This document shows, piece after piece, positions 46,240 through 55,997 of a stretch of DNA of 64,000 nucleotides. Origin of the DNA: Brenneria alni (GTDB taxonomy: Bacteria; Pseudomonadota; Gammaproteobacteria; Enterobacterales; Enterobacteriaceae). Position 1 is the first letter of the stretch, and each line of letters begins with the position of its first letter. Under the pieces are notes generated by a model, which did no database searches, was not told where the DNA came from, and was given only the letters and a program-made list of their open reading frames with translations. The stretch spans positions 62,001 through 126,000 of the forward strand of contig NZ_MJLZ01000003.1 in assembly GCF_003666245.1 (NCBI RefSeq), written 5' to 3'. Position numbers and translations under genes: made by a program.

Positions 46240-47685
46240 ATGAGTCTGTCTTTTGTCAGTGAGCAATTACTCACCGCAAACAAATTGAATCTTCAAGATC
46301 TGTCCTCTGTGCTGGGGCTGTTAAATGAACGTCGTCTGGACTACGCCGACCTTTATTTTCAGTCCAGCTATCATGAGACCTGGGTGCTGGAAGACCGCAT
46401 TATTAAGGACGGCTCCTACAATATCGACCAGGGTGTGGGGATCCGGGCCATTAATGGTGAAAAAACCGGGTTTGCCTATGCCGACCAGATCACACTGAAT
46501 GCTCTGCACCAGAGTGCTCAGGCAGCGCGCAGTATTGTGCGTGAGCAGGGCGCAGGTTCAGCCCATACGCTGGGTGAAATTTCCCATCGTGCGCTTTATC
46601 CTCAGTTTAATCCGCTGGATAGCCTGACCCGTGAAGACAAAATAGCCCTGCTACAGCGTGCGGATACGGTAGCCCGTGCCGCCGATGCCAGAGTGCAGGA
46701 AGTCACCGTCAGCCTGACCGGGGTGTACGAGTTAGTGCTGGTGGCGGCTACTGACGGTACGCTGGCGGCGGATGTCCGACCGCTGGTTCGCTTGTCTATC
46801 AGCGTACTGGTCGAAGCGGAGGGTAAGCGCGAACGTGGCGCAAGTGGCGGTGGGTCGCGCAGTGGCTATGACTATTTCTGGGAAGTGACGGACGGCGAAG
46901 CGCGTGTCGAAGCCTGGGCGAAGGAGGCGGTGCGCATGGCGTTGGTTAATCTGTCGGCGGTTGCAGCCCCGGCAGGTTCCATGCCGGTTGTGTTGGGTGC
47001 TGGCTGGCCGGGCGTACTGCTGCATGAAGCGGTTGGTCACGGTCTGGAAGGCGATTTTAACCGTCGTGGCACCTCGGTATTCAGCGGTCAGATGGGTAAT
47101 CTGGTGGCGTCTGAGCTTTGCACCGTTGTTGACGACGGCACGTTGGATGGCCGTCGTGGCTCACTGGCGATGGATGACGAAGGCGTGCCGGGACAGTATA
47201 ACGTGCTGATCGAGAACGGGATCCTGAAAGGTTATATGCAGGATAAACTCAATGCGCGCCTGATGGGGGTCGCCCCAACCGGTAATGGCCGCCGTGAATC
47301 TTACGCCCATTTACCGATGCCGCGTATGACCAATACCTACATGCTGGCCGGAAAATCAACGCCGGATGAGATTATCGCCAGCGTGGAATATGGCCTGTAT
47401 GCGCCGAATTTTGGCGGCGGTCAGGTGGATATCACCTCCGGCAAGTTCGTATTTTCCACCTCGGAAGCCTATTTGATTGAAAAAGGCCGGATAACAACCC
47501 CAGTGAAAGGGGCCACGCTGATTGGTTCTGGTATTGAAGCCATGCAGCAGATTTCAATGGTAGGAAACGATTTGGAACTGGATAAGGGCGTAGGCGTCTG
47601 CGGTAAAGAAGGGCAGAGCCTGCCCGTGGGAGTGGGCCAGCCGACGCTGAAACTGGATAACCTTACCGTGGGCGGCACGGCGTAA
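46240..47685 (+). CDS. tldD: metalloprotease subunit TldD
   Basis: A 481-residue catalytic half of the TldD/TldE heterodimer that degrades unfolded peptides and matures microcins and CcdA. The zinc site is [11 protein letters not shown] (HExxxH). The [12 protein letters not shown] block near the C-terminus is conserved. ATG 46240 gives exactly the E. coli length; the upstream GTG adds three residues. It ends the + strand mre block. Its partner pmbA lies only 800 bases away here, across the oppositely oriented darP. Confidence 0.97.
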   Translation: MSLSFVSEQLLTANKLNLQDLSSVLGLLNERRLDYADLYFQSSYHETWVLEDRIIKDGSYNIDQGVGIRAINGEKTGFAYADQITLNALHQSAQAARSIVREQGAGSAHTLGEISHRALYPQFNPLDSLTREDKIALLQRADTVARAADARVQEVTVSLTGVYELVLVAATDGTLAADVRPLVRLSISVLVEAEGKRERGASGGGSRSGYDYFWEVTDGEARVEAWAKEAVRMALVNLSAVAAPAGSMPVVLGAGWPGVLLHEAVGHGLEGDFNRRGTSVFSGQMGNLVASELCTVVDDGTLDGRRGSLAMDDEGVPGQYNVLIENGILKGYMQDKLNARLMGVAPTGNGRRESYAHLPMPRMTNTYMLAGKSTPDEIIASVEYGLYAPNFGGGQVDITSGKFVFSTSEAYLIEKGRITTPVKGATLIGSGIEAMQQISMVGNDLELDKGVGVCGKEGQSLPVGVGQPTLKLDNLTVGGTA

Positions 47686-47714
47686 GCGATTACTGAACGG
47701 AACATGACGGAGTT

Positions 47715-47739
47715 AAAAAAGCGGCCATTTAGAGCCGCC
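47715..47739 (-). terminator. darP terminator
   Basis: On the - strand GCGGC pairs with GCCGC around a TCTAAATG loop, then TTTTTT. It lies 12 bases after the darP stop and about 30 bases after the tldD stop, in the convergent gap. It may serve only darP, as the + strand side has no U-tract. Confidence 0.75.
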
Positions 47740-47750
47740 TCGTTACCGGT

Positions 47751-48299
47751 TTATACGCTGGCTTCCGCCAGTTCGCGCAAATACTGAAAAATCTGACGGG
47801 TGGATTTGGGCGGTTTATTGGCCGCTTTTTCTTTCTGAGCATTACGTACCAGTGAGCGTAGCTGCTGGCGATCGGCATCAGGATAGAGTGCCAGAATGTC
47901 GGGGATGGCGTCATCACCCTCAGCCACCAGGCGGTCGCGCAATAATTCCAGCTTGTGGAAAAGCACCACCTGCTGATTATGCCGGTTCTTCAGCTTATCC
48001 AATGCGGCCTGAATTGGCTCTGGATCGCGCGCACGCAGCATTTTGCCGATTAACTGCAACTGGCGGCGACGGCCTTCTTTCTTGATGCGCTGCGCCAATT
48101 CAACCGCGGCACGCAGATCGTCATCCAGCGGGATCTTTTCCAACGCATTTTTACCCAGCTCAACCAGTTCAGCGCCCAGGTCTTTCAGCGCTTCGGCATC
48201 ACGTTTAATCTCGCTTTTACTGACCCAGATAATTTCATCATCATCGTCTTCATTATTGTCCGGGACTTCATCGAGCCAGTCTTCGGTTTTTTTGTTCAT
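47751..48299 (-). CDS. darP: ribosome-associated protein DarP (YjgA)
   Basis: A 182-residue helical protein that associates with late 50S precursors and promotes the peptidyl transferase centre maturation. It has an acidic N-terminus ([15 protein letters not shown]), a conserved core [20 protein letters not shown] and a basic C-terminal bundle ending [14 protein letters not shown]. It is monocistronic, convergent with tldD and divergent from pmbA. In E. coli yjgA-pmbA sits elsewhere than tldD. Confidence 0.95.
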   Translation of the reverse strand: MNKKTEDWLDEVPDNNEDDDDEIIWVSKSEIKRDAEALKDLGAELVELGKNALEKIPLDDDLRAAVELAQRIKKEGRRRQLQLIGKMLRARDPEPIQAALDKLKNRHNQQVVLFHKLELLRDRLVAEGDDAIPDILALYPDADRQQLRSLVRNAQKEKAANKPPKSTRQIFQYLRELAEASV

Positions 48300-48375
48300 G
48301 ATTGGATCCTTAAAAAATTTCCAGGAGCGCTTTTAACAACGCGAAGCGTTGGCCCGTTTTAAAAAGAGGCTGATC

Positions 48376-48421
48376 CTAACAGGTTTGGGCTTTGTGCGAA
48401 ATTATCTAAAGATCCTGTTAG
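48376..48421. repeat. inverted repeat in the darP-pmbA promoter region
   Basis: CTAACAGG (48376-48383) and CCTGTTAG (48414-48421) are perfect inverted copies 30 bases apart, upstream of pmbA and of darP. Each follows GATC or lies next to it. They could be the arms of a stem in a leader RNA or a regulator site. No known consensus fits. Confidence 0.45.
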
Positions 48422-48507
48422 ACTCAAAGGCATTATGCTACACCTTTTTAACCCTTCTGTTTTCAAGTTGCAGGTGTGCAGGCTTTCTCACTTATTATGG
48501 CAGAACG

Positions 48508-49848
48508 ATGACAATAATCACTCAGGTTGTACAACAGCGTAAAGCGCTGGAACAGGCGGTTGCACAGGCGCTGGAGCTGGCGCGTGCGGGTTCTGATGCG
48601 GCGGAAGTCGCTGTGTCAAAAACGACGGGGATTGGTGTTAGCACCCGTTATGGTGAAGTTGAAAACGTTGAATTCAACAGCGATGGCGCGCTTGGGATTA
48701 CGGTGTATCACCAGCAGCGCAAAGGCAGCGCATCGTCAACCGATCTTAGCCCGGACGCTATTGCCCGTACCGTACAGGCCGCGTTGGATATCGCCCGCTA
48801 CACGTCTGCCGATCCGTTTGCCGGCCCGGCGGATAAAGATCTGCTGGCGTTTGACGCACCGGATCTGGATCTGTTCCATCCGTCAGAACTGGATGCGGAG
48901 CGCGGTATTGAACTGGCGGCCCGGGCCGAGCAGGCCGCGCTGAAAGCCGATAAGCGCATCACCAATACCGAAGGCGGCAGCTTTAACAGCCATTATGGCA
49001 TCAAGGTTTTTGGCAATAGCCACGGTATGTTACAGAGCTATTGCTCCAGCCGTCACTCCATGTCCAGTTGTGTGATCGCGGAAGTCAACGGCGATATGGA
49101 GCGTGACTATGCCTATACCATCGGTCGATCGCTGGATGAATTACGTTCCCCGGAATGGGTCGGAGAAGAGTGCGCACGCCGTACGTTGTCTCGTTTGTCG
49201 CCGCGCAAGCTGCCGACTATGCAGGCGCCCGTCCTGTTTTCCGCCGAAGTGGCAACCGGGCTGTTCGGTCATCTGGTCAGTGCGATCAGCGGCAGCAGTG
49301 TGTACCGTAAATCAACCTTCCTGCTGGATAAGCTGGGGCAGCAAATCCTGCCAGCGTGGCTGACGATTGAGGAATTGCCGCATCTGCGCAAAGGGCTGGC
49401 TTCAACGCCGTTTGATAATGAAGGCGTGCGCACCGACCGGCGGGAAATTGTCAAAGACGGCGTGTTGCAAACCTGGCTGCTAACCAGCTACTCCGCCCGT
49501 AAACTGGGGATGAAAAGCACGGGCCATGCTGGCGGTATTCATAACTGGCGCATTGCCGGGCAGGGGCAGGGCTTTGACGACTTGCTGAAACAGATGGGTA
49601 AAGGGCTGCTGGTGACTGAACTGATGGGGCAGGGCGTGAGCGGCGTGACGGGGGATTATTCCCGTGGAGCATCAGGCTTTTGGGTCGAAAACGGTGAAAT
49701 TCAGTATCCGGTTAGTGAGATTACCATTGCGGGTAACCTGAAAGAGATGCTGCGCAATATCGTGACGGTAGGAAATGACATTGAAACACGGAGTAATATT
49801 CAGTGTGGTTCGGTTTTATTGCCAGAGATGAAAATTGCGGGAGAGTGA
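48508..49848 (+). CDS. pmbA: metalloprotease subunit TldE (PmbA)
   Basis: A 446-residue partner of TldD that shapes the active-site tunnel but lacks the zinc motif. Landmarks are [48 protein letters not shown] and the C-terminal [20 protein letters not shown] 48508 is chosen; the frame stays open upstream for 53 codons, but that part lies in the promoter region and has no likeness to the family. It precedes convergent ptsO. Confidence 0.96.
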   Translation: MTIITQVVQQRKALEQAVAQALELARAGSDAAEVAVSKTTGIGVSTRYGEVENVEFNSDGALGITVYHQQRKGSASSTDLSPDAIARTVQAALDIARYTSADPFAGPADKDLLAFDAPDLDLFHPSELDAERGIELAARAEQAALKADKRITNTEGGSFNSHYGIKVFGNSHGMLQSYCSSRHSMSSCVIAEVNGDMERDYAYTIGRSLDELRSPEWVGEECARRTLSRLSPRKLPTMQAPVLFSAEVATGLFGHLVSAISGSSVYRKSTFLLDKLGQQILPAWLTIEELPHLRKGLASTPFDNEGVRTDRREIVKDGVLQTWLLTSYSARKLGMKSTGHAGGIHNWRIAGQGQGFDDLLKQMGKGLLVTELMGQGVSGVTGDYSRGASGFWVENGEIQYPVSEITIAGNLKEMLRNIVTVGNDIETRSNIQCGSVLLPEMKIAGE

Positions 49849-49884
49849 TCGGCACGCGAACATTGGCATAAAGCGGGAGAGCGT

Positions 49885-50157
49885 TTACTCTTCGTCAAAT
49901 CCGGCTTCAAATAGCTCAATAACGGCGGCCAGCGCCTGACCTTCATCCAGGCCGGTCGCCTCCACTTCTATGAAACGGCCTTTGGCCGAGTCGAGCATCA
50001 GCATGGCGATCACGCTGCTGGCTTCTGCCTCGGTGCCGCCGTCATTACGCAGTATCACCTCGGCGTCGAAACTTTGCACCAGTTCAAACAGTTTCATGGC
50101 GGGCCGGGCGTGCATTCCCAGCTTATTTTTGATTTCAACGGTTTGTCTTACCGTCAT
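49885..50157 (-). CDS. ptsO: NPr, phosphocarrier of the nitrogen PTS
   Basis: A 90-residue HPr-like protein that passes phosphate from EI-Ntr (PtsP) to EIIA-Ntr (PtsN). His16 in GMHARPA is the phosphorylated residue. In relatives NPr also affects LpxD and the envelope. The gene overlaps rapZ by four bases and is the last gene of the rpoN block. Confidence 0.97.
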   Translation of the reverse strand: MTVRQTVEIKNKLGMHARPAMKLFELVQSFDAEVILRNDGGTEAEASSVIAMLMLDSAKGRFIEVEATGLDEGQALAAVIELFEAGFDEE

Positions 50158-51011
50158 GATGGTTTACGTTTTTCCAGCGTGCGGTGGCGGGACTGCACGT
50201 TTTTGCCGCGTGAACGGAAGTAATCAGCCAGTTGTTCTGCGATATAAACGGATCGATGCTTGCCGCCGGTACAGCCAATGGCTACGGTCAGGTAGCTGCG
50301 GTTATTGGTTTCCAACATGGGTAACCACAGCTCCAGATAGCTGCGGGTCTGGTAGATAAAATTATGGACTTCGGTATGCCTATCGAGGAAGGCCGCCACC
50401 GGCTTGTCCAGGCCCGTCATCGGGCGTAGTTTCGGATCCCAATGGGGGTTGGGCAGGAAACGCACATCAAACACATAGTCGGCATCGATGGGGATACCGT
50501 GCTTGTAGCCGAAAGATTCAAATACCATCGTCAGCTCGCGCTCCCTTTTGCCAAGCAGCCGGGTACGCAGCATTTCCGCCAGTTCATGTACTGACATTTC
50601 AGAGGTGTCGATGATCAGATCGGCCCGTGATCGTAGCGGCTCCAGCAGATCGTTTTCTTCATCAATAGCGCTTTCCAGCGACAGATTCTTGCTGGACAGC
50701 GGGTGCAGACGGCGGGTATCACTGTAACGGCGGATCAGCGTATTGCGATCGGCATCCAGAAACAGCAACTGAGGCGAGAAACTTTGCGGTAGTTGCGCCA
50801 TGGCGTGCTCAAATATTTCCGGTGATTCCGGCATATTGCGCACGTCAATACTGACTGCGGCGGAGATATCGCGTTCAGCCAGCGTGTTGGCCAGTTCCGG
50901 TAGCAGAACCACCGGGAGGTTATCTACGCAGTAGAACCCCATATCTTCCAGCGCACGCAGGGCGACGGATTTCCCTGAGCCTGAACGACCACTGACGATC
51001 ATCAGCACCAT
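50154..51011 (-). CDS. rapZ: RNase adapter protein RapZ
   Basis: A 285-residue protein that binds sRNA GlmZ, hands it to RNase E and senses glucosamine-6-phosphate, so controlling GlmS. It has an N-terminal kinase-like domain with Walker A GRSGSGKS (residues 8-15) and Walker B-like DLIIDTSEM, then a C-terminal RNA-binding domain with [10 protein letters not shown] and the basic tail [24 protein letters not shown] is its ribosome site, directly next to a hairpin (51027-51056). Confidence 0.97.
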   Translation of the reverse strand: MVLMIVSGRSGSGKSVALRALEDMGFYCVDNLPVVLLPELANTLAERDISAAVSIDVRNMPESPEIFEHAMAQLPQSFSPQLLFLDADRNTLIRRYSDTRRLHPLSSKNLSLESAIDEENDLLEPLRSRADLIIDTSEMSVHELAEMLRTRLLGKRERELTMVFESFGYKHGIPIDADYVFDVRFLPNPHWDPKLRPMTGLDKPVAAFLDRHTEVHNFIYQTRSYLELWLPMLETNNRSYLTVAIGCTGGKHRSVYIAEQLADYFRSRGKNVQSRHRTLEKRKPS

Positions 51012-51026
51012 CTGACGACTCCCCCC

Positions 51027-51063
51027 TGGCAGTGTGATGACGAACCCGCACTGCCATTTTTTT
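51027..51063 (+). terminator. + strand terminator-like hairpin in the ptsN-rapZ gap
   Basis: TGGCAGTG (51027-51034) pairs with CACTGCCA (51049-51056) and seven T follow on the + strand. No + strand gene lies nearby upstream, so as a terminator it could only stop antisense RNA. On the - strand the same stem stands right before the rapZ ribosome site with no U-tract, and may control rapZ translation or processing of the ptsN-rapZ message. Confidence 0.7.
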
Positions 51064-51147
51064 GGTAATGATTGTTTTCACAATTAATGGTTCGAACAAG
51101 ACTATTACCCATCATGCCGCCAGTTATCATACGCATCACCACCTGAT

Positions 51148-51621
51148 TTAACCGGCTTCCGTCATAATCTGGTACAGCTCTTCATCGCTTTGTGCGCTGC
51201 GCAGACGCCGGCAAACGGTTTTATCGGCCAATCGTTTGGCGACAAGCGATAGGGTATGTAAATGGGTTTTACATTGTTCTGCCGGAACCAGCAAGGCAAA
51301 AAGTAAATCAACGGCTTGGTTATCAATAGCATCGAACGCGATAGGCTGTTCTAACTGGATAAATACCCCAATTGCGCCCAGCGCGTTATCATCCTCAAGT
51401 TTACCATGAGGGATGGCAATGCCATTACCGATGCCGGTACTGCCCATTCGTTCCCGCGTGAGAATGGCGTCAAAGATAATCTGTGAAGGCAGATTAAGCT
51501 GTTTGGCTGCCAACTCGCTGATAATTTCCAATGCCCGTTTTTTACTTTGGCAATGGACGGCGCTTCGGGTGCACTCGGGACGTAATACGGTACTGAGTTG
51601 CAAAACAGGATCGTTGTTCAT
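51148..51621 (-). CDS. ptsN: EIIA-Ntr, nitrogen PTS regulatory protein
   Basis: A 157-residue EIIA of the fructose/mannitol class. The phosphorylated His lies in GIAIPHGKLE (about residue 73). Unphosphorylated it controls the potassium transporter Trk, KdpD and other targets. The C-terminus ends ELYQIMTEAG, a few residues shorter than in E. coli. ATG 51621 matches the E. coli start; a GTG at 51642 would add seven residues. It lies 97 bases after hpf, with two hairpins between. Confidence 0.96.
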   Translation of the reverse strand: MNNDPVLQLSTVLRPECTRSAVHCQSKKRALEIISELAAKQLNLPSQIIFDAILTRERMGSTGIGNGIAIPHGKLEDDNALGAIGVFIQLEQPIAFDAIDNQAVDLLFALLVPAEQCKTHLHTLSLVAKRLADKTVCRRLRSAQSDEELYQIMTEAG

Positions 51622-51659
51622 TTTATGTTCACTTAACGACACTTTTCATTTCTGGTGAG

Positions 51660-51711
51660 CCCGGCCCATAAAATAGAGGGGCCGGGTCTGTTCCCTGCCC
51701 AAATGGCAGGG
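51660..51711 (-). other. two hairpins in the hpf-ptsN gap
   Basis: Between hpf and ptsN two perfect stems stand in tandem. CCCTGCC/GGCAGGG (51693-51711) has a short loop just after the hpf stop. CCCGGCCC/GGGCCGGG (51660-51686) has an 11-base loop. Neither has a U-tract on the - strand. They probably are mRNA processing or stability elements that separate hpf from ptsN expression. Confidence 0.65.
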
Positions 51712-51718
51712 AGAAAAA

Positions 51719-52006
51719 TCAGTGCTGCTTAAGCTTATCCTTATGCTTATTGAGCTGTCGGGCCAGTTTATCGATCAACAAATCAATAGCGGCGTACATA
51801 TCTTCCGCTTCGGATGTGGCATGCAGCTCTCCGCCATTAACATGGATCGTGGCATCGGCGATTTTTTGTACTTTCTCCACTTTAAGTACCACATTGACTT
51901 GATTAATGCGGTCAAAATATTGCTCTAATTTAGCAAACTTTGTGTGCACGAAATCGCGCAAAGGTTCCGTAAGTTCGATGTGGTGTCCGGTAATGTTGAG
52001 CTGCAT
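51719..52006 (-). CDS. hpf: ribosome hibernation promoting factor
   Basis: A 95-residue short-type HPF, the E. coli length. It binds the 30S decoding channel in stationary phase and, with RMF, converts 70S ribosomes to 100S dimers. The fold is beta-alpha-beta-beta-beta-alpha: QLNITGHHIELTEPLRDFV, the KVEKVQKIADATIHV strands and a basic C-terminal helix. ATG 52006 is used; the upstream nine codons overlap the rpoN 3' end. It lies 23 bases after rpoN. Confidence 0.97.
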   Translation of the reverse strand: MQLNITGHHIELTEPLRDFVHTKFAKLEQYFDRINQVNVVLKVEKVQKIADATIHVNGGELHATSEAEDMYAAIDLLIDKLARQLNKHKDKLKQH

Positions 52007-52029
52007 AGTGTCTTCCTTCTCAGTTGAGA

Positions 52030-53463
52030 TCAAACCAGTTGTTTACGCTGATTTGATGGTGGGATAGATAAAGACTCTCGGTATTTCGCCACGGTACGCC
52101 GCGCTACAATGATGCCCTGTTCAGAGAGCAATGTGGTCAGCTTGCTGTCGCTTAACGGTTTGGCGGGGTTTTCCGCAGCGATTAACTTTTTAACCAGTGC
52201 CCGGATAGCTGTTGACGAGGCTTCCCCCCCGCTGTCGGTATTCACGTGGCTGGAGAAGAAATATTTTAGCTCAAAAATGCCGCGTGGACTGTGCAGAAAT
52301 TTTTGCGTGGTTACACGGGAAATCGTGGATTCATGCATATCCACCACCTGGGCAATATCCGCCAATACCATCGGCTTCATGAATTCTTCACCCTGATCAA
52401 AGAAATCCTGCTGCTGTTCGACAATACAGCGTGTGACTTTGAGGAGGGTATCATTACGGCTTTCCAGGCTTTTTATTAACCAACGGGCTTCCTGTAAATG
52501 GCTGCGGATAAACTGGCCGTCGCTGTCGCTGCGCACGCTGTTGCCCAGCGCAGCATATTGCTGATTAATCTGTAACCGGGGAACGCTGTCGGTATTTAAT
52601 TCCACCACCCACTGCCCCTGAATCTTACGTACCAGAACATCGGGAATGACATATTCTGACTCGCCGGTATTAATTGACTGCCCTGGCCGGGGATCGAGCG
52701 ACTGAATCAGCGCTAGCGCCTCTTTCAATACCTCTTCTTTCAAATGGGTGGAGCGAATCAGGCTACGGAAATCATGATTTGCCAGCAGGTCGAGATAGTC
52801 GCTGACAATCAGCCGCGCTTCCGCAAGACGGGGGGTATCGTTGGCAAACTGAGAAAGCTGAACCAGCAGACAATCGCGCAGATCGCGGGCGGCAACGCCA
52901 ACGGGATCAAAGCGCTGTACCCGCTTAAGCACCGCTTCCACTTCATCCAGCGTGACGTTTTCATCGCCAATGCTGTCGAGAATGTCTTCCAGCGGCACGG
53001 TGAGATAGCCGGTGTTGTCCACGGCATCAACGATGGATGTGGCTATTGCTGCATCGGTATCGGAAAACGGCGTCAACTCAACCTGCCACATCAGGTAATC
53101 CTGAAGGGTTTGGGTGGTTTCACCCTGGTAGATCGGTAACTCCTCATCACGATAATCGGTGCCGGTGCCTGAGGGGGTGCCTGCGGAATAAATTTCGTCC
53201 CAGGTTGCATCAAGCGGTAGCTCTTCCGGCATATCCTTTTGTTCGAGTGCTTCACCGGTATCCAGTGAATCACTGTCGATTGTTTCAAATGACTCTATTT
53301 CTTCGTGGTTGTCCGTTTGCTCAAGTAACGGATTGCTTTCCAGCGCCAGTTGGATCTCTTGTTGCAGTTCAAGCGTGGACAGTTGCAGCAGGCGGATTGC
53401 CTGCTGTAGCTGTGGAGTCATGGCCAATTGCTGACTAAGCCTGAGTTGCAAACCTTGCTTCAT
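52030..53463 (-). CDS. rpoN: RNA polymerase sigma-54 factor
   Basis: A 477-residue sigma factor, the E. coli length, for nitrogen and stress promoters that need enhancer-binding activators. It has a Gln/Leu-rich region I ([22 protein letters not shown]), an acidic region II (about 55-110), a core-binding region III, a helix-turn-helix and the RpoN box [10 protein letters not shown] close to the C-terminus. It lies 47 bases after lptB, as in other enterobacteria. Confidence 0.98.
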   Translation of the reverse strand: MKQGLQLRLSQQLAMTPQLQQAIRLLQLSTLELQQEIQLALESNPLLEQTDNHEEIESFETIDSDSLDTGEALEQKDMPEELPLDATWDEIYSAGTPSGTGTDYRDEELPIYQGETTQTLQDYLMWQVELTPFSDTDAAIATSIVDAVDNTGYLTVPLEDILDSIGDENVTLDEVEAVLKRVQRFDPVGVAARDLRDCLLVQLSQFANDTPRLAEARLIVSDYLDLLANHDFRSLIRSTHLKEEVLKEALALIQSLDPRPGQSINTGESEYVIPDVLVRKIQGQWVVELNTDSVPRLQINQQYAALGNSVRSDSDGQFIRSHLQEARWLIKSLESRNDTLLKVTRCIVEQQQDFFDQGEEFMKPMVLADIAQVVDMHESTISRVTTQKFLHSPRGIFELKYFFSSHVNTDSGGEASSTAIRALVKKLIAAENPAKPLSDSKLTTLLSEQGIIVARRTVAKYRESLSIPPSNQRKQLV

Positions 53464-53510
53464 GTAGCGCTAACTTCCTTATAAATCGTTCAATGAAAAA
53501 CCCTACCCTA

Positions 53511-54236
53511 TCAGAGTCGGAAGCCTTCGCCCAGATAGACGCGTTTTACCTGTTCATCGGCCAGTATCTCTGTGGGTGAACCGTGAGCGATGAGCTGCCC
53601 CTGACTGACGATATAGGCACGCTCACAGACATCCAGCGTTTCACGGACGTTATGATCGGTAATCAACACGCCCAGCCCGCTATCACGCAGATGTTCGATT
53701 ATTTTTTTGATATCAATCACCGAAATGGGATCGACACCGGCAAAAGGTTCATCCAGCAGGATGAATTTAGGATTCGCCGCCAATGCGCGGGCAATTTCCA
53801 CCCGGCGTCTCTCCCCACCGGAGAGCGATTGTCCCAGACTATCGCGCAAATGAATAATATGGAATTCTTCCATCAGTTCGTTAGCGCGGTCTTCTTGCTG
53901 CTCCGGGGTCAGATCCTTACGGATCTGCAACACCGCCATCAGATTGTCATACACGGTTAACCGGCGAAAGATCGAGGCTTCCTGCGGCAAATAGCCGATA
54001 CCCCTAAGTGCGCGATCGTGAAGAGGAAGCAGGCTGATGTCTTCCTCATCAATTATGATCCGCCCTTCATCAAGCGGGACAATCCCCACAACCATATAAA
54101 AAGTGGTGGTTTTCCCGGCGCCGTTAGGCCCCAAAAGGCCGACAATTTCACCTGAATTGACGGTCAGGCTGACATTTTCCACGACCTTACGGCCTTTATA
54201 CGCTTTAGCCAGATTTTCTGCGATTAATGTTGCCAT
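53511..54236 (-). CDS. lptB: LPS export ATPase LptB
   Basis: A 241-residue ABC ATPase, the E. coli length, that powers LPS extraction by LptB2FG. Walker A is GPNGAGKTT (about 38-46), signature LSGGERRR (about 139), Walker [14 protein letters not shown] (about 158-170), followed by the switch His in LITDHNVRE. It lies three bases after lptA and belongs to the kdsC-lptCAB unit. Confidence 0.98.
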   Translation of the reverse strand: MATLIAENLAKAYKGRKVVENVSLTVNSGEIVGLLGPNGAGKTTTFYMVVGIVPLDEGRIIIDEEDISLLPLHDRALRGIGYLPQEASIFRRLTVYDNLMAVLQIRKDLTPEQQEDRANELMEEFHIIHLRDSLGQSLSGGERRRVEIARALAANPKFILLDEPFAGVDPISVIDIKKIIEHLRDSGLGVLITDHNVRETLDVCERAYIVSQGQLIAHGSPTEILADEQVKRVYLGEGFRL

Positions 54237-54239
54237 AAG

Positions 54240-54812
54240 TTATTCAGTGACTCGTGGTTGCGGTTGTTGAGCAGGGGAGGGTTGCCCCTTGCTCTCTTTC
54301 TGCTGAAGTTGCGAGGGGACTAAGACCGTGGTAACACGTTTGCCTTTGTCGCTGAACGCTTCCATCTGCTGCTGTTTCACCAGATAGGTGATACGGTCGC
54401 CTTTTATATTGCTGTCCATCTGTTCCAGATAGGCATTACCGGTCAGCACCAAAAAGTCATTGGCCAATTCGTAACGGATTTTTTGGGCATGGCCTTTCAT
54501 TGGCTTGCCGTTGTCCTGCATTTGGTAAAACGTGACCGGGTTGCCGTAGCCTTCGATCACTTCGCTGCCTTGTTCACCCTGCGGACGCGTCACGACCACC
54601 TTATCAGCTTTAACCTCAATGGTTCCCTGCTTTACCACCACGTTTCCGGTGAAAGTCACCGTGTTGCCTTGCATATCAAGGGATTGCTGGGCTGAATCGA
54701 TGTGAATGGGCTGGTTGCTGTCCCCTGTTACGGCTAAGGCCGGAACGCTAACGGCTAACAGCGAACTGGCGAGCAGGGCATGACGCATCGGGTTATTTGT
54801 TTTGAATTTCAT
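54240..54812 (-). CDS. lptA: LPS transport periplasmic protein LptA
   Basis: A 190-residue precursor. The signal peptide ends at PALA (about residue 27). The mature part is a beta-jellyroll that forms the LPS bridge between LptC and LptD (IHIDSAQQSLDMQGNTVTF, then GTIEVKADKVVVTRP). The C-terminus is Gln/Pro-rich. It overlaps lptC by 20 bases. Confidence 0.97.
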   Translation of the reverse strand: MKFKTNNPMRHALLASSLLAVSVPALAVTGDSNQPIHIDSAQQSLDMQGNTVTFTGNVVVKQGTIEVKADKVVVTRPQGEQGSEVIEGYGNPVTFYQMQDNGKPMKGHAQKIRYELANDFLVLTGNAYLEQMDSNIKGDRITYLVKQQQMEAFSDKGKRVTTVLVPSQLQQKESKGQPSPAQQPQPRVTE

Positions 54813-55359
54813 AAGAGGTTTTTACCTTTTCGATCAACTCGGCTGTTTTTTCACGCAGATTACCACGCATTTTCATCCCGTTAGAGGTAAAGCTGGCGCC
54901 ATACAGGGTGACTTCATCGTCGGAGGTGACGTCCTGCGTAACCAGATTTACCTGGGCATTGTCCGTTTTTATCCGCTCCAACTGCGAGTCATTGGTCAGA
55001 CTGTTGACCTCGACATGACCGTACAGATAGAGCATTTTGTCTTTGGTCAGCTTGGCGCGATCGGCGCGAACTGACCAGGTGGCCGAACCTTGTTCATTAA
55101 ACAATGTGGCGACGGGCTTGGTGAACCAACTAAGCTGTTCGTCATTGAAATACTCCGCTGCGTCTGAATCCAGCCGGTAACTCAGTTTCCCGGCGGGGCT
55201 GTAAACCTGCGTGGTGGTTTTTTCACTGGTGTAAATAGGCACCGCATTACTCTGGTTATCTGACGCTGGCGCATCGTCATGATCGGCTAAATTCCAGCCG
55301 ATCATGACGAGCGCCAACAGTGCCAGCAAGGCTGTCAACCAACGCCTGGTTTTACTCAT
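54793..55359 (-). CDS. lptC: LPS export protein LptC
   Basis: A 188-residue bitopic protein. The membrane helix (RRWLTALLALLALVMIGW, about 5-22) is followed by a periplasmic jellyroll (PAGKLSYRLDSDAAEYF, VRADRAKLTKDKMLYLYG). It receives LPS from LptBFG and passes it to LptA. The ATG overlaps the kdsC stop by four bases and its end overlaps lptA. Confidence 0.97.
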   Translation of the reverse strand: MSKTRRWLTALLALLALVMIGWNLADHDDAPASDNQSNAVPIYTSEKTTTQVYSPAGKLSYRLDSDAAEYFNDEQLSWFTKPVATLFNEQGSATWSVRADRAKLTKDKMLYLYGHVEVNSLTNDSQLERIKTDNAQVNLVTQDVTSDDEVTLYGASFTSNGMKMRGNLREKTAELIEKVKTSYEIQNK

Positions 55360-55922
55360 ATCGACAACCCTTTGGCATGTTCCAGCTTATTCTGTGAGAG
55401 CAGAATTAAATCGCAAAGTTCACGTACTGCGCCCCGCCCACCCGCGATACGTGTTACATAGTCCGCCCGTGGCAACAGCAACGGGTGTGCATCAGCAACC
55501 GCAACGCTCAAGCCCACCCGCGCCATAACCGGCCAGTCGATCAGATCATCACCGATATAGGCCACCTGGCCGGCGGTCACCGACAGTTTATCCAACAGGT
55601 CGTTGAAGGCTAAAAGCTTGTCCGATTGACCCTGATAAAGATGAGCGATCCCCAATGTTTTACAACGATCAACCAGCATATTGGCCGAGCGACCGGTAAT
55701 AATGGCGACCTCAATACCGGACGTCAGCATACAGCGGATGCCGTAGCCATCCCGCACGTTAAACGTTTTCAGTTCCTCGCCCTGATTACCCATGTAAATC
55801 AGGCCATCAGACAGTACGCCATCAACGTCACAGATTAACAGGCGAACGTTACGGGCTTTATCCAGTATCTGTTGCTCGACAGGCCCGTAACAGGTATCGG
55901 TTTGCGCCCTGGTTTCACTCAT
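55356..55922 (-). CDS. kdsC: Kdo-8-phosphate phosphatase KdsC
   Basis: A 188-residue C0-type HAD phosphatase, the E. coli length, which frees Kdo from Kdo-8-phosphate. HAD motifs are LLICDVDGVLSDG (I), IITGRSA (II), and AYIGDDLIDWPVM with DD (IV). It works as a tetramer. It lies 75 bases after kdsD and leads the lptCAB-rpoN block. Confidence 0.98.
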   Translation of the reverse strand: MSETRAQTDTCYGPVEQQILDKARNVRLLICDVDGVLSDGLIYMGNQGEELKTFNVRDGYGIRCMLTSGIEVAIITGRSANMLVDRCKTLGIAHLYQGQSDKLLAFNDLLDKLSVTAGQVAYIGDDLIDWPVMARVGLSVAVADAHPLLLPRADYVTRIAGGRGAVRELCDLILLSQNKLEHAKGLSI

Positions 55923-55997
55923 TCACGTTTATCCTTGGTTCTCTTACCCTACCGTATTTGGCGACGGGTGCGGTATTTGTTACACCGCAATGATTGA

